A stretch of DNA of 64,000 bases from NCBI RefSeq assembly GCF_012489685.1, contig NC_080042.1:80848983-80912982 (forward strand), in the 5' to 3' direction. Source of the DNA: Lotus japonicus (Eukaryota; Streptophyta; Magnoliopsida; Fabales; Fabaceae). A program made the translations under genes and the position numbers. Under the pieces are notes generated by a model that saw nothing but the letters and a program-made list of their open reading frames with translations, ran no database searches and was not told the DNA's origin. Below, one piece after another: positions 21,520 to 34,372 of the stretch. Within the stretch, counting starts at the first letter, position 1. The number at the start of each line of letters is the position of its first letter.

Positions 21520-24500
21520 ATAGCTTAGAATTAGAGTTTAGTGCCACTATAAAAGGTTGGACCACTTATTCAATATCATAGGCTCTCTTTTCCGTTAAGA
21601 AATGATTGTTTAACCCTAGAACCATAATTCCTAAGTCATGATGGGAACAATAATTGAATGCCACAAAACATAGATCTATACATACTAGAATTACTAGTTA
21701 GTTCAAGTAGTACATGTTTAATTTGAACATGAAAAAACTTGTATATATAAGAAAAGGAATGAGATCTATATAACATATTTTTAAGTAAAGAGGAATCTAT
21801 CTGCTATATATTTCTTGTGTTTGACTACAATTATTTTGTATTCTTTAAAAATTTGCCAGCGCCCGCACAACATGGAGATCTATATCTAAATTTCTTTAAA
21901 GGGCGCAATCTGTTGCATCAGTATATATGGATTTGCCACTGCGTGGTAATTTGAAATTAGTAATTACTCATCCAATATATATCATGAGAGTATAATTATT
22001 AGTTTAATAACTAAGTTCGTGTTTAAATAATATAGTAGACTTCAAAATAAAAGTTAACTTGTTGGCTTCAATGCATGAGAATTGTTTTGTCTATATTCTC
22101 ACATAAAAAAAGCCACAAATTAAATGGATGTTGAGAGAGGTTCCAATATTTTTCGAAATATGCATTAAGTAGTGGGGACTTTTTATATATAGTACATTTT
22201 GTTTATGGATTCTACATTCCCGGTTCTAATTAATATTCACGCTTAGGGGTGAAGTTAAAAAAAATAATGATTCGTTGATTGTAAAATGACAATTGAAAGA
22301 GAACAACACAAAATTGTCAAAAGATCAATCAAACAATGAATTATGAGAAATAGAGACAAAGGAGAAAATGATAGATATGATATAAAAAATGTAATAAAAA
22401 AGAAAAAGAAATTTTCTTGAAGAAAACTTTAGAATGTTTAAAAATGAATCTTGATTGAATAAAATGGAGTCGAGGAGTATTATACTGAACAAAGATGTGG
22501 ATTGCTTATCTTTATGCACATGCTGATAGCTACAGCTATATCTACTTCTCATTCTTTGCTCCATCACTTTTGTTTGTAATTTACGGTAGATCACACTTTG
22601 TTCATATATGTACAGTTGTTTTGAGGGTATTAGTTAATTATGTTACAAATTAGGAATGTTACATTTAATAACATAAATTATCATTTTTTTATTATATATT
22701 TTAAAATATATACATGTATTTAAAATAAAAAATGCTTTAGATTAAAAGAACTAAAAATAATACTAAGATTTAATTTTTTTTTTCTCGTTAAAGTAATTTC
22801 AATCTAATATAGTCCAAGCATCCTAATTAAAAGTGAAATTAAAGTTTGGCAAGTCTCACAGCCAGAAGTGCAGTAAATTAAAGATTGGGTGGGGATAGAT
22901 GTATGTTTGGTTTGACGTTAGTTAGAAAATAAACATGATTTCACATATTTCAATGTATCTATGAAAAAGCTATAATTTCTCACATTAAGTTTAACGTGGA
23001 TCAGAAAAAGATTTTATCAACTTAAATTGAAGGTGGACTGTTTTTCCAATGCAGCAAAAAAAAAAAATTGAAGGTGGACTCACTTTTAGTTCAATAGAAT
23101 TTCAAAGACACACATTTCATCTATTGAGTAACTTGAGTTTCTATTCCACACCACACAATTCTCATCACAGACGTTAAGGTTTAGTAAAGCGGTTTCCATG
23201 TCCAGTTTCTTCCGTATGTAGATGGTCTTGTGTCATGCATCAAAGGTGGGGTACTTTTGCGGCTTAAACGTCCATATGCATAGCAGTGCAAGAAAATGGG
23301 ACTAATCACTAATAATTAATAAATCTGTGGGGTTGGTGTCTGTCAAGGACTCTCACATGGAGAGAACCGTTAATCAAGGCACTTACATACAAGGACTCAC
23401 TTATTATATTGAAGTGAATGTTAATGTCCGTTTGTACTTTGCACTAATAGTGTTTGAAACCAATGTGCATCCAAACACAGTCATAGTAAAATAAGTACTC
23501 CATTAATCGTGACATATCTTTCTTTTCTGAGACTTGTATGTAGTGTTTCTGCATTTAATTGGACAATTCCACAGTTACCATACTTACCACTGGTTGGTAG
23601 AGGAACCAAATACAAACAATATTTACCTTATAACGATCACTGCCCCTTTAATGGTCTTCATATATTTGGAAGTTTTTTTATCGTATATTGAACATGATTT
23701 TTATCTATTTTGGTATGGACAGAAGTAAATCTATCTAAATCTCTTCACATCTCAAGATTCCAAAAATGCCAAAAGGTCCAGCTGTGTAGCTACTAAAGTA
23801 GGCAAAGCCACACAATATATTCTCCATTTATTAATCTATAGCAAAAGATTGCAGACGAAATATTTGGCAAATGCATCAAAATCAGCTTCGGATTCCGTCA
23901 CAAATGTTTTTTTTATTACAGATTCCGTCACAATTTTTAATGTTGCTTAAAGAGAAAGAAGCACATTTTTGGGTCTCTTTCCAGTGGTGGAAAATGCTGG
24001 CTTTGGTCATGCATGTTGGTGCCTATATACAGATTCCACAAACAGAACATACCATACCATTGAGCCTCGTACATGGACAAGTTTGGACTTACTAGTGTTG
24101 TATTCAGTAACATGTTTTTTCCCTTCATCCTACCATGCATGTCGGCACACAAATTCATTGTCAAAAGTCATCGGTAGGGTCAAACCTTTACTACTTATCA
24201 GTCAAAATGCCTCAACAGGAAACCAGCCTCCCTCATGGGAAAAATAAGCGATTGGTCTAATTATAGTGAAAAACTCGAAAACGTAGCAAGGATGTAGACT
24301 TTTTCATTGAGAATTACCACCATAACATAGCAATTATGATGCTGAAGAAAGGAGAATGAATTTTGAGGCCGCATGCGTTTTTCACATGGCTTAAAAGGAT
24401 CCATCAACTCAAAACACCAATTTGAGTGCTACAAAAACTTTTTAACAGATGACAGATCAAAAGAAACACAGTCCAGTGCATAGTGCAATTGCATCCTCCA

Positions 24501-24719
24501 ATGAACAAAAACCCAGAAATGATTACCAAACATAGTCACTGATATAATCTGAAGAAACATGTTCACATTTATGAGACTTCCATAAATAATTACATAATAT
24601 ATACATGTACAATCTAAGACTAGAGCAGACAGATGAAAATACCCCTATTGTTACTAAATTACTTCATCAAATCTACCTATCTTCCATTTGATAGAAGAGA
24701 AATTGTCCCGAGCTTGAGT
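21520..24719. other. intergenic, nothing recognised
   Basis: About 3.2 kb with only short overlapping frames (22325-22594 minus; 23509-23728 and 23871-24247 plus), which have no recognisable motifs. The part nearest 24978 is expected to lie downstream of the MYC2-like gene. Confidence 0.4.
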
Positions 24720-24832
24720 GCATGTTTGGAAACCATTCTCCAATTGAGACTGTAGCCAGAATCAATTATGGGAAGAATAGCTTTCGAATTTCAGAATTGA
24801 TTCAGCTGAAACCGAAGCTCATCCAAACATGC
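24720..24832. mobile_element. MITE, GCATGTTTGG family (113-bp copy)
   Basis: The left end GCATGTTTGG and right end CCAAACATGC are perfect 10-bp inverted repeats. The interior AGAATCAATTATGGGAAGAA and AGAATTGATTCAGCTGAA match the copies at 11067 and 4376. It lies about 150 bp past the stop codon of the MYC2-like gene, probably in or near its 3' UTR. Confidence 0.65.
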
Positions 24833-24978
24833 CATGATATTGAGATTGAGATTGAGCTAGATCCATCATCCAGCTTAACTCCCAAATTAAATTACTTGCC
24901 TCAAACAAAATTCACAGTACTCTAGCTACCAAAAAGGGAACAAGTTATTTTACACAACAGAGACAGAGGGGGATGGTG

Positions 24979-26937
24979 CTAAGGAGCATCCCCAAATTTG
25001 GAAGAGAGTGCTGATCGAAGCTGCTCCTGAGTGTAAAAGCGGCTTCCCATCTTCACTGTTGCTTGCTGGATCATGGTATCATTCACCACTGACACACTAG
25101 CATGGTTCACCTCAAGGTCCAGCTCCATCAACGCCGCCATCAAAATCGCGGCCGGGTGGTTCTTCTTGCTGCATTGGACCCTTATCATTGCATCCCACCC
25201 AATGATCTTCACGTCAATGTCCTCCACTAGAATCTGATTGGAAGAGGAGGAGGATGAGGAGAAGGACTTGTTCTTGTTAGGTGGAGGTGGAGTTGGAGAA
25301 GAAGACTGTTCACTGGTTTTCTCCAGCTCCTTCTTCATCGCATCAAATTGCTTCTGCAACCCAGTTTTATCCGATTCTGAACTCTGAAGCTTGGTCTTCA
25401 GCTCCGTGATGTAGGATATAGCGTCTCCTAGCAGTGAAGCTTTGTCCATCTTCGACACGTTCGGAACCACCGCGCGAAGCGCGTAGAATCTCTGGTTAAG
25501 CTTCTCCCTCCTCTGCCTCTCTGCTTCAACGTGGTTCAACGGTTCCTCTCTGCCGTTCGCCGGTTTCCTCCCCCTCTTCCTAGGTCGCTTCTCCGGCTCC
25601 ACCAACCTGCTGCTGTCGGCTTCCTTCACCACCGAAGCTTCCAGATCTGAATGCTCCGAATCGCCGCCGCCGGTGGAGGATTTCAAATTCGAGGACGGGA
25701 GAATCACGCCGGAGGTGAATGAAAGCATCCCGTCGTCGTTGCTGCTTCTCGAATTCGGTGACCTCTTCTTCCCGTTGTTGTTCTCCTCGTCAGCCGGAAC
25801 GAACTGCGACTGGCCGGAGAAGAAATTGGGGGTTCTCTTGCTGTCACCGAAGCTCAGAATCTCACCGGATTCCGGCTTCAGATGCTGGTGGTTACTGCTG
25901 CCGTTCTTCGCATCGAAACTGTACTCGGAGAAATTCATCTCCCTGGAGAAGAAGCTGCTCTGGTTTCTCTGGTTCTGCGATGGCTGGTTTGTGAGATTAA
26001 CAGCACTCGGGGTTTCAGTCAAGGTACTCGAAACAGGGGTTTCGAACTGCAACGTCTTCGCAATGCTCTGATCGTTGTTGTGGTGGCTGGGAATCGAAAC
26101 GGAAGCGGTGGTGGGAGCGACGGTGCTGACGGAATCTCTGCCGTCAGGGTCGGGGTCGGCGAGCCAGAGGGCGGAAGGGTCATTCTCGGCGGTGGTGGTG
26201 GAACCCAATGTCCAGGAAGAACCCAAATCGAGGTTGCTGTTGCTGAAATTGAACAGCACCTTCACCTTGTTCATCAGATCGGAGTTCTGGTAAATCAGCT
26301 CAGTGGATCCGAGTTCAACGACGCCGTTTGCAGACGGCACGCAGACGAGCGTCTGGATTCCGAAGAGCTGCCCCTGCCTGGCCCTCTCGCAGGCGGAGGC
26401 TGCGAGGCGATCAGCGCCGGCGACCCAAACAGGGGTGGAGTTGAAATACGCCTGACCAGCTAGCCCGCCGCCGTTGACAAACGACTGGGTCATGGAAACA
26501 AGGAAGAACCATTCCGTGTCGGTGACCTCTTCGTCGACAGCGTCATCAGAAGCGGGGGCGGAGGAACCGGAGATGAGGGAATTCAAGTCACGAAGCACCT
26601 TCCGGCGGTGTTCTTGTTCAGCGGAGGAGGTGGCTTTGGCTTTGGCTTTTGCTTTTGCCTTGGCTTTGTCCTCTTCGCCTTTGTAGTAACCGTCGCCCCA
26701 GCCGAGGAGGGAGGTGCCGGAGTAGTCGTAGGAAGGTTGCCAGAAAATGGCGTAGGTCCAGGTCTCTCTTGCGCCTTCGATTAGGGCCTGGAGGCGTTGC
26801 TGGAGAGTGTCCTGGTTGAGGACGGCGACGGAGGATTGAGAGGGAGGAGGCGGCGCTGGTGGCCAGACGGAGGATAAGTCGGAGGAGGTCATGAAGGCCT
26901 CCATGACGGAGGAGTTGTCGTCGCTCCAGAGATTCAT
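24979..26937 (-). CDS. MYC2: MYC2-class bHLH transcription factor (jasmonate signalling)
   Basis: 652 residues, intronless like Arabidopsis MYC2/3/4. In order: JAZ-interaction region (about 45-85, with [14 protein letters not shown]), acidic activation segment (135-155, [14 protein letters not shown]) continuing to about 232, a long Ser/Asn-rich linker, basic nuclear signal RPRKRGRKP (451-459), bHLH (about 465-520, with DNA-contact H469, E473, R477), a coiled segment, and a C-terminal ACT-like dimerisation domain (573-645). Family members bind G-boxes (CACGTG) and are repressed by JAZ proteins until jasmonoyl-isoleucine triggers JAZ degradation. A (Lys-Ala)6 run at 91-102 between the JID and activation region looks unusual. 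The start MNLWSDDN matches the family. Which of the MYC2/3/4 paralogues it is cannot be settled here. Confidence 0.95.
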   Translation of the reverse strand: MNLWSDDNSSVMEAFMTSSDLSSVWPPAPPPPSQSSVAVLNQDTLQQRLQALIEGARETWTYAIFWQPSYDYSGTSLLGWGDGYYKGEEDKAKAKAKAKAKATSSAEQEHRRKVLRDLNSLISGSSAPASDDAVDEEVTDTEWFFLVSMTQSFVNGGGLAGQAYFNSTPVWVAGADRLAASACERARQGQLFGIQTLVCVPSANGVVELGSTELIYQNSDLMNKVKVLFNFSNSNLDLGSSWTLGSTTTAENDPSALWLADPDPDGRDSVSTVAPTTASVSIPSHHNNDQSIAKTLQFETPVSSTLTETPSAVNLTNQPSQNQRNQSSFFSREMNFSEYSFDAKNGSSNHQHLKPESGEILSFGDSKRTPNFFSGQSQFVPADEENNNGKKRSPNSRSSNDDGMLSFTSGVILPSSNLKSSTGGGDSEHSDLEASVVKEADSSRLVEPEKRPRKRGRKPANGREEPLNHVEAERQRREKLNQRFYALRAVVPNVSKMDKASLLGDAISYITELKTKLQSSESDKTGLQKQFDAMKKELEKTSEQSSSPTPPPPNKNKSFSSSSSSSNQILVEDIDVKIIGWDAMIRVQCSKKNHPAAILMAALMELDLEVNHASVSVVNDTMIQQATVKMGSRFYTQEQLRSALSSKFGDAP

Positions 26938-26970
26938 TGATTGGGAGTGGTGGTGGTAGTTGAAAATGAG

Positions 26971-27012
26971 AAGAAGAAGAAGAAGAAGAAGAAGAAGAAG
27001 AAGAAGAAGAAG
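26971..27012. repeat. (AAG)14 microsatellite in the MYC2-like 5' leader
   Basis: Fourteen perfect AAG units, reading CTT in the transcript, begin about 34 nt upstream of the start codon. CT-rich 5' UTRs are common in plant genes; the length is likely polymorphic. Confidence 0.9.
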
Positions 27013-28570
27013 GTGGTGTTGTGTTTATTGTGTGTGTTTTGTTTTTGGTTGAGTTGAATTTTGGTTGGTATTTATTTGATTTAGTTTTAGAGGAACAGCG
27101 AGTGAGAGTGAAACCAAGCGTGTGCGCCTGTGAGGCTTCTAGGAAATAACCTCATCTCTTCGCAAAAAGACGGCGTTGCATTGCATCACTACCTCTTTTT
27201 TACTCTTTTATACTGTGTTTCACAATTTGACCGTTGAACAATATGGTAACAAAATCATAGGTACTTCAAGATAATTGGTCTCAAACTTTAATTTTATAAA
27301 TTTATATTAATTTTCTTGCTAACATTCAATCAACTTATCAACAACTACTACTATATATTTATGAGTTCATAAATGATGCCAAATAACATCATTTATTTTC
27401 CTCATAATTAGATCATTTTGAAGTTTCATAAACAAAGTCTATGGTTTGATATTAGAAATAGTCAGTTAACTTTTAATTTTTGTCATTTGTAAATGATTTC
27501 CCAATCTTTCTGAATATACATTTAACAATTTTTATTGCCCGTGATTATTTTCTCTATTGTTCTTTTCTTCTTTTTTTTTCGAAAAAACTAAACTTAAGGA
27601 AGATACCCCCTAGAGGAATTGCTATTTTTTAAAAATAAAAATAAATTATAACATAGAATTCGTACCCTTCATATTTCAGCTCATGGAGGGCACGAGTCCA
27701 GTACTAGCTTCAAGTAAATGGAATATCATTTGACGAGCCTTAGGTTGAGATTGGGCTTCTAGTATTTAGTTGAAGCTTAGACTTTTTTTCTTCCTATTAT
27801 TTATCCAATAATAATTCATTCGCACTTATTTTACTTGCATCTCAAGAGAAAAAGAGATAAATAAAAGATATGATATAATAAAAAAATAAGAAAAAAATCT
27901 TCTAGAAAGCCTGAAGTCAATAGTAGATTGAAAATATTAAGCAAAAATGAATAAAATTGTAAACGAATAAACATAAGGCCCAAGAGCTAGAAAACCAATA
28001 GAGAGGAGGGTTGTATGAGGGTCATTTTATTTTAGCTCTTACTTAGTGTTAACTAGATTACAAATGACATGTACGTAGGATGTCATATTTGTAAAATAGA
28101 TGATGAGGTGTAAAATGATTACATGTCTCTCTATTAACCACATCATGTGAGTTCAAAAAAAAAAACCACATCATGTTTTTTTACGGGTGTTAATTACATG
28201 AACTAAAACCACATTTTTCTTAGGAAAAAAACTGATTAAAACCAAAGAAATGAAAACGTAAGGGGTAAAAGTGTAAAACTTAAGAGTCTACAAACATATT
28301 TAATTCTATTAAATTTACATTTCATAAAAAACAATAAATTAGTTGAGTTTTTTTTACATTTTAACGAGAGTCGCTATCAGTTCATGAAATGATTGTATGT
28401 ATCTCTCAATAAATATTTTTTTGTAATTCGAATACGCACTCTAATTTTGGCGAAGAGTCTAACTTACTTAACACTGGACCAACACTTTGTTAATTAGAGT
28501 AGTAAATTAATATGCGTACGTCACGCTTAATTCACTAGCCAACTATGTTATAAACTAGGGTTAAAAAAGA
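27013..28570. other. promoter side of the MYC2-like gene, then AT-rich spacer
   Basis: The proximal 200 bp are the probable promoter and leader of the bHLH gene on the minus strand (a weak TATA-like AAATAAATAC near 27069-27080). Beyond that I see only AT-rich sequence. No G-box pair was picked out. Confidence 0.35.
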
Positions 28571-28868
28571 TTTTGGTTTCTGTATAATACGCTAAGTATG
28601 AAAATGGTCTATTCCCGGAGCAAACTCTGGACTCAGTCTCTACTATTTGAGAAACTACATAATTTTAGTCCAGCAAGAGGTGATTGCTACATAACTTCAC
28701 TAATCTTGTCGGAGATATGTTAATTAGTGAATTAGTGGCAAATGTCACCGAATCGCAACCTCCGACAAGGACCAAAACCAATAGTTTCTCAAACAGTAAA
28801 GACTGAGTTCAAACATTTCGTCATATAGGGACCACTTTCAAACTTAACGTATTAAACAGGGGCCAAAA
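28571..28868. mobile_element. fold-back element with long inverted arms
   Basis: The left arm starts TTTTGGTTTCTGTATAATAC and the complement of the right end reads TTTTGGCCCCTGTTTAATAC. Pairing continues through GACTCAGTCTCTACTATTTG and GAGAAACT over roughly 120 bp per arm, leaving a short centre. No transposase, no certain target duplication. Confidence 0.7.
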
Positions 28869-29788
28869 TGTAATCATATAAATTATAAATACATTATCAT
28901 GTTATAAATTAAACTAAATTTAACATCTGTCCGATAGGAAAGGTGTTGTTCTTGGGAGGGATGACAATGGCCCAAAGACAGAGCAGCGATCAATGAGATA
29001 ATCCTGCCACTTGCGTGAAAGTGAACCTATTTTGGCCTTTTATTTCCTTGACGTGACCAATTTTGTCATAAAATATTCTTAACCATTTAAATTTTGTGTC
29101 ACGTTTTGCTTGATGCGTGTCGTGTCTATAAACTTTTATTTTATTTTATTTTATTTTTGTTCTCCTCTTTGTCACGTGTATATATACATCTTCCCCCATG
29201 TGAAAACCACCCCTACTCTAACTTTTTTTATTTGCTGCCCATTTTATATTCCACCACTAATTAATCCGATTATTCCAATAACCACCATCATTAATTTTAT
29301 AATGTTAACGTGTCATCACTTCTAGGGTTTGTCGGGAAGTATATGATGCCCTAAAGAGTTTGAATTTTTAATTATGCATATGGCTCTTTCATATTATTTA
29401 AGCTTACATTGACGTGTAGAAGATATATGATCGAAGAAATGTCAATAAATGACTCTTATTATACTCATTAGGTACTATTGAAGCTCGGAAGAACTTACTT
29501 GTGTGTATATCTACAAGGAAATGAGTATTATATTATACATTATACTCATTATGTTTATGTAAGTGTTTACTTGTGTATACCTATAAACACATTAGGTACT
29601 CATTTGGACCTTTCTTTTCTTTTCATTTTCTTGTATTTGTTCCTTGTACATATCATGGGTTGAGGTACCCCTAATACCTCTTTAATACAATTTTCCTTAG
29701 AAAAAAAAAGTGTTTGAGAGAGATTTTGTAAATAACTTATTATTGCCTAAAACTTGTTTTGAATTTGTATTTTCAAAAGTTGTTCATA
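28869..29788. other. AT-rich intergenic
   Basis: Frames at 29110-29325 and 29478-29663 are low-complexity and unsupported. Nothing else recognised. Confidence 0.4.
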
Positions 29789-31299
29789 TCTATATATATA
29801 TGAAAATAATGTTTCCTTCTAGAAGCCTATGCCACATGTTCCTTCCTAAATGATTCATTTTCCCTCTAAAAAAAAAACTCATTTCCACTTTTTTTGTCAC
29901 ATTAATTGTTATGTTCAATAATACATATGACAACATACACACTAAATTAATAATTTTGAAAAAGAGTTTATAAAAATATAAACTTAAAGAAATTTATTTT
30001 GAAACCAATAACTTCAGTTATTTTTTTTACACTTAGAAGTTAAAAAAATGGTTAAGAATAAAACATCAGTATTACTTTTGAAAACTATATGGTAAGCATA
30101 TTAGTTCTTTTACTAATTAAAGTTTTAATTTTGATACTCCCACGTTTTTTATTTCATATGATCATCTCGGCAAATTTCAAAAAAAAAGCATATGATCATC
30201 TCTCACCATATTTAATATCCTCTACTATTATAAAATTTCATATTTTTAATGTAAAATTTACTTGAAATTATTTTTAAATATATCAAATATTATAAGAAAA
30301 ATAAGAAATTCGAAAATATCAACATATAAATATTATATAATTTATTTTAATTAATTTATAAATATTAAATAGTTTATATAAGTAGAGTTTTTCAAATTTA
30401 AATTCAAATCTGTTACTTAAGGAATATAAAGAGCAATCAATACCAAATAATTATTACTATATTTATGACTCTTATTCTTACAAAGATATATCTGCATATA
30501 TTGGTCAAAAAATTGTTAATGCCCCGTATTCAAGTTCTCTACTTCTACTTTCAAAAAAAATGTCTTCTACTTCGCATATTTTAATTATTTAGTTAATTTT
30601 ATAAATACTTTAAACATTTAAATTAGCAACTTTTTCAAATTCAAATAATTTATTTAGCACAATCAATTTTGTGATTCAATTATAAAATATACACTTTTAA
30701 ATGTTTTCCATTATTCAGGGATATCAATTCCTAATCATTCCATGGAATGAAAAAAACTCTTAATAATTCCTTATTTAGTTATTCTAATTAATACTGTATA
30801 ATATAATAATAAATCAAATCAGAATATATTTTTTGTTAGCAATTAAAACACACTAATTTAAATTGTAATTCTAATATGTTTACTATAAATTATAAACGCA
30901 AGACCTTCTTATTCGTTGTAACTCACGATTCTTCGTTATTTTTACTCATTCATGTTTCTCTTTGGTATCATTAAGGAGTAAAGGTACATTCTTTTTCACT
31001 CACGTTCTCTTCCCCCCTCATTCACTCTACCGTACTCATGTTCGCCAATTTCCTTTTGCTCCGTCATATTTTCTTTCAAGGTTAGTTTCATTCATATGCA
31101 GGGTTAATTTTCTATAGGTACTTTTAAAATGGTTTTGTTTGGATAATATACCCTTAAAATTAGTGCCATGCAAATTTTTCCTCTTTAATGTTTCTTCTAG
31201 GTAGCAGATGCTTCATAATAATTAACTAGATGTTTTGAAGAAAGTGATTCTTTCCTTCAGCGTTGATTTTAAAAGCTACGTTTTCCAAATAATAATTTA
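29789..31299 (+). mobile_element. Helitron-like 5' portion, same family as the next element
   Basis: Starts after A with TCTATATATATATGAAAATA. It shares with 31300 onward the order AGAAGCCTATGCCACATGTT, TTCATTTTCCC, then a TTACACT...AAGG-like segment over at least 250 bp. No 3' hairpin with CTAG is found before 31300, so this copy is truncated or was interrupted by the second one. The end coordinate is nominal. Confidence 0.5.
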
Positions 31300-32277
31300 T
31301 CTATATCTATATTTATATAAATATGAAAAGAAGGTAAGAAGGTTTTCTTTTAGAAGACCTATGCCACATGTCTCCTCTTAAGTATTTCATTTTCCCGCGA
31401 AAACAAAAAAATATATTTCAACTTTTTTTATCTCATGAATTGCTAAATTTAATAATATTATGGCCACATACACAATACATAAATAATTTTAAAAAATGAT
31501 TATAAAAAAATAATATATCAACAAAAGTAAATTGCCACGTACCAGTAACCACATTTATTTTATTTTTTGTTACACTCAAAGGTAAATTCTTTTTTTAAGA
31601 ATAAAACACAGGTAATACTTATAAAAACTATCAAAGTAAGGATATAAATTCCAAATAATATTATTTTCAGCCCCTCCAAATTTTTGAAAAGATGATACAA
31701 TACATAAACATCTCTAAACCTATTTCAGTTCATCCATTATTAAAAATTCCATATTAGATTTAATGTTTTTGAAAATAATCAATTCTGATTATAAAAAAAT
31801 TCAATTTTTATTTTTCCTTAAATTCGTTTTTAAGAAATATCAAATATTAAAAAATAATTATAAGTTTGAAAATACAATTCATAAAAATAATTGGAATCCT
31901 TTTTGTTTTAATTTTTTTTTTGGAAAAGCCAAATATGTATTAAAAGGGACAAAGCCGAGTTCTAGCAATAGACAAGACACAAAGAAAAAAAAACAAAAAT
32001 CAATGTATATTGTATCTTTTAATTTTTAGTCCTAAAATTCATTTATCTTTTTTCCCTTAATATTATGGTTAAAATGATTTTAAAAGATAAATTATTTTTT
32101 TATGAAATTCAAAGTTCCTTTAATACTAGATTAATTATAAAATGTGTGTGATGAGAAAATGAATTTTTGAAAATACAATAAATATTGAATTTTTTAATTT
32201 TCAGCATCTTATTTTTTTATTTTGATTTTTTCAAAAAATTTCCAATTGCATAAATACTTCCTATTTTAGTTACTACA

Positions 32278-32863
32278 AATTTTATTAGGAGTGCAAGCGG
32301 GTTTGGTCTGATTCGCGAATCCAATCAAACCGATCCAAACCGAACACATTGTGATGGGTTGGATTAGATCATTAGTTCGGTTCAGATTTATTTATTGAAT
32401 CCGATCACCATCCGTTCAGGTATCATATTTGGGATTGAAAAAATTATCAATCCGAACCAATCTCATGAATTGAGAATTTTTTTACATTAAGCTCAAACAT
32501 TTTCAACCCATTACATTACATATTTGTTTTTGTATTAGAGGTGTTATTTTTATTTAGATTATATGGATTATGTCATTATCGAATGTTCTGTTCTTTGAAA
32601 ATGTTAGAGTTTTCTATTTTTTTTATAATTTTTCACGTTTTTAGATTAATTTTCGTGCATATTTCCAAATAATATTTTTTTTATTTCAAATCCGACAATC
32701 AGAAGCGAACCAATCCGATTGAGATCTGGTTGGTTTTTCTTCGAATTTAGAATTAAAAATCATGAAATCTGAACCAACTCAAACCGAACATGTTAGATTG
32801 GTTCAGACATTTAAACACCATAAATCTGAACCAATCCAATCCGATTACACCCCTAAATTTTAT
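32278..32863. mobile_element. hAT-type element, TAGGGGTG ends, exact 8-bp TSD
   Basis: The element is 32286-32855 (570 bp). The left end TAGGAGTGCAAGCGG and the complement of the right end, TAGGGGTGTAATCGG, are inverted repeats. AATTTTAT is duplicated exactly at 32278-32285 and 32856-32863. The subterminal regions carry repeated CCAATC/CCGA motifs (such as CCAATCAAACCGATCC) in both orientations, a feature of hAT transposase-binding regions. Confidence 0.85.
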
Positions 32864-33611
32864 TTCCTAAAATTAATGCCTCTAATTAATTCCTAAAATT
32901 AATGAGTATAATTAATTATCGTTTTGAAATTCAAATTTTGAAAACGTTGGTGCTCAAGAAGTGATAATTTATTGGAACAATGAAATAATTTGTAATAAAT
33001 AACGAATTTTTTTAATTAGATTAGACAAGATTAATTAAAGAATTGAATTTTCAAAATGGAATATTTCACATTTTCGAAATTAAATTGATATAATTTAATT
33101 AATGAATCCTTTGAACATCTTTGTGATTTCTTATGAAAAAATTGATCCTGTTTTTTTTTTTTCTCCATTCGTCTACTGCATGGTAAGTATTTTCAACTTT
33201 TCATTTTTCAGTTTCTCAATTCGTTATTCGATTTCATGTTAAGGAACTTTCACCTTCAATTTTTCTTTCATTTAAAACAACTATAGAGAAAAATAATTTA
33301 TCAATCATGTGCAAGGTAATGCTTTTTATCTTAATGCAATAATAATTAATTTTGCTATACATGCACATTGGTTAGAATTCATTTGCTCTTTTGAGACATT
33401 TGTCACATTATTTCTTTAATCTATAACATTCTCTTTCACCCGTTCTTTGTGATATTGTGTTTATCTTATTTTGATTTATTGTTATCAGAGTTTTATTCAA
33501 TTTTTTATTTTATAATTCTCCACCACCACTATATGATCGCAATATTATAAGTTTATTATTATCCTCTAATTCACTCCTTTTTATTTGTTGTGTAAAATTA
33601 TTTATTTCATG

Positions 33612-34372
33612 TTTCATGATAGGGTGTTCGAGGTTCGGTTTTAAAGGACAAATTCATCTGATCCGATCGTTATAGTTTTATAATTTAATCATTCAATCCA
33701 TTTTTTTTTCAAATCCGAACCAATTTTTATCAGTTTGGATTGGATTGCATTTCAGTTTTTCAAAGAAATTAAAAATCTTGAAATAAATAACGAAATAGAA
33801 AATAAAATCATAAAACAAGTAGCACTGCAAAAGTCACAGAGAGAAGATATCATGCTTAAGACTAACATCAATATTTTAAAAAATGAATTAAATACGTATT
33901 GATATGATGATTGTTAAGTGATGACTGTGATTTGTAACACTATTGCATTTCATGTACAATATCTAATTAACTCTATCTAAGTTGATTATCAACCAATGTT
34001 ACAAACGTATTGTTTTGAGTAAGAGGCAAAGAAGCAGAACATTGATTTTACTTTCGCTGAATGAAAAGAAGACATATGTCTTCTAACTTGGAAACGGTTA
34101 CATACATTACGGTAAAGGTTTGGGTATACATGAAATAAAACATTATAAGTATGGTTAAATGAGTAATTATGTATGTCAAAATTTAAATAAATAAATACTT
34201 TCAGTTTGGATTGGTTCGATTTTTAACATGGGAACTGAAAACAAACCGATCCATTCACAAAATATCGGTTTTTGCGGTTTTTGGTTTTTTTGTTATCGGA
34301 TTTTGGTTTTTTGAATCGGTTTGAGCGGTTTTAATTCCTTTTAGCTCGGTTATGAACACTCTTATTTCATAA
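33612..34372. mobile_element. hAT-type element, second copy, 7 of 8 TSD match
   Basis: The element is 33620-34364 (745 bp). The left end TAGGGTGTTCGAGG is inverted at the right end (complement TAAGAGTGTTCATAAC). The flanks are TTTCATGA (33612-33619) and TTTCATAA (34365-34372), one mismatch. Subterminal CGGTTT motifs are repeated. It is related in style to 32286-32855 but the two are not close copies. Confidence 0.7.

Noticed and set aside
23509..24247. Overlapping frames on both strands
   Set aside because: They contradict each other and none resembles a known protein.
25673..26686. Several long plus-strand frames opposite the MYC2-like gene
   Set aside because: Shadows of the GC-rich coding sequence on the other strand.
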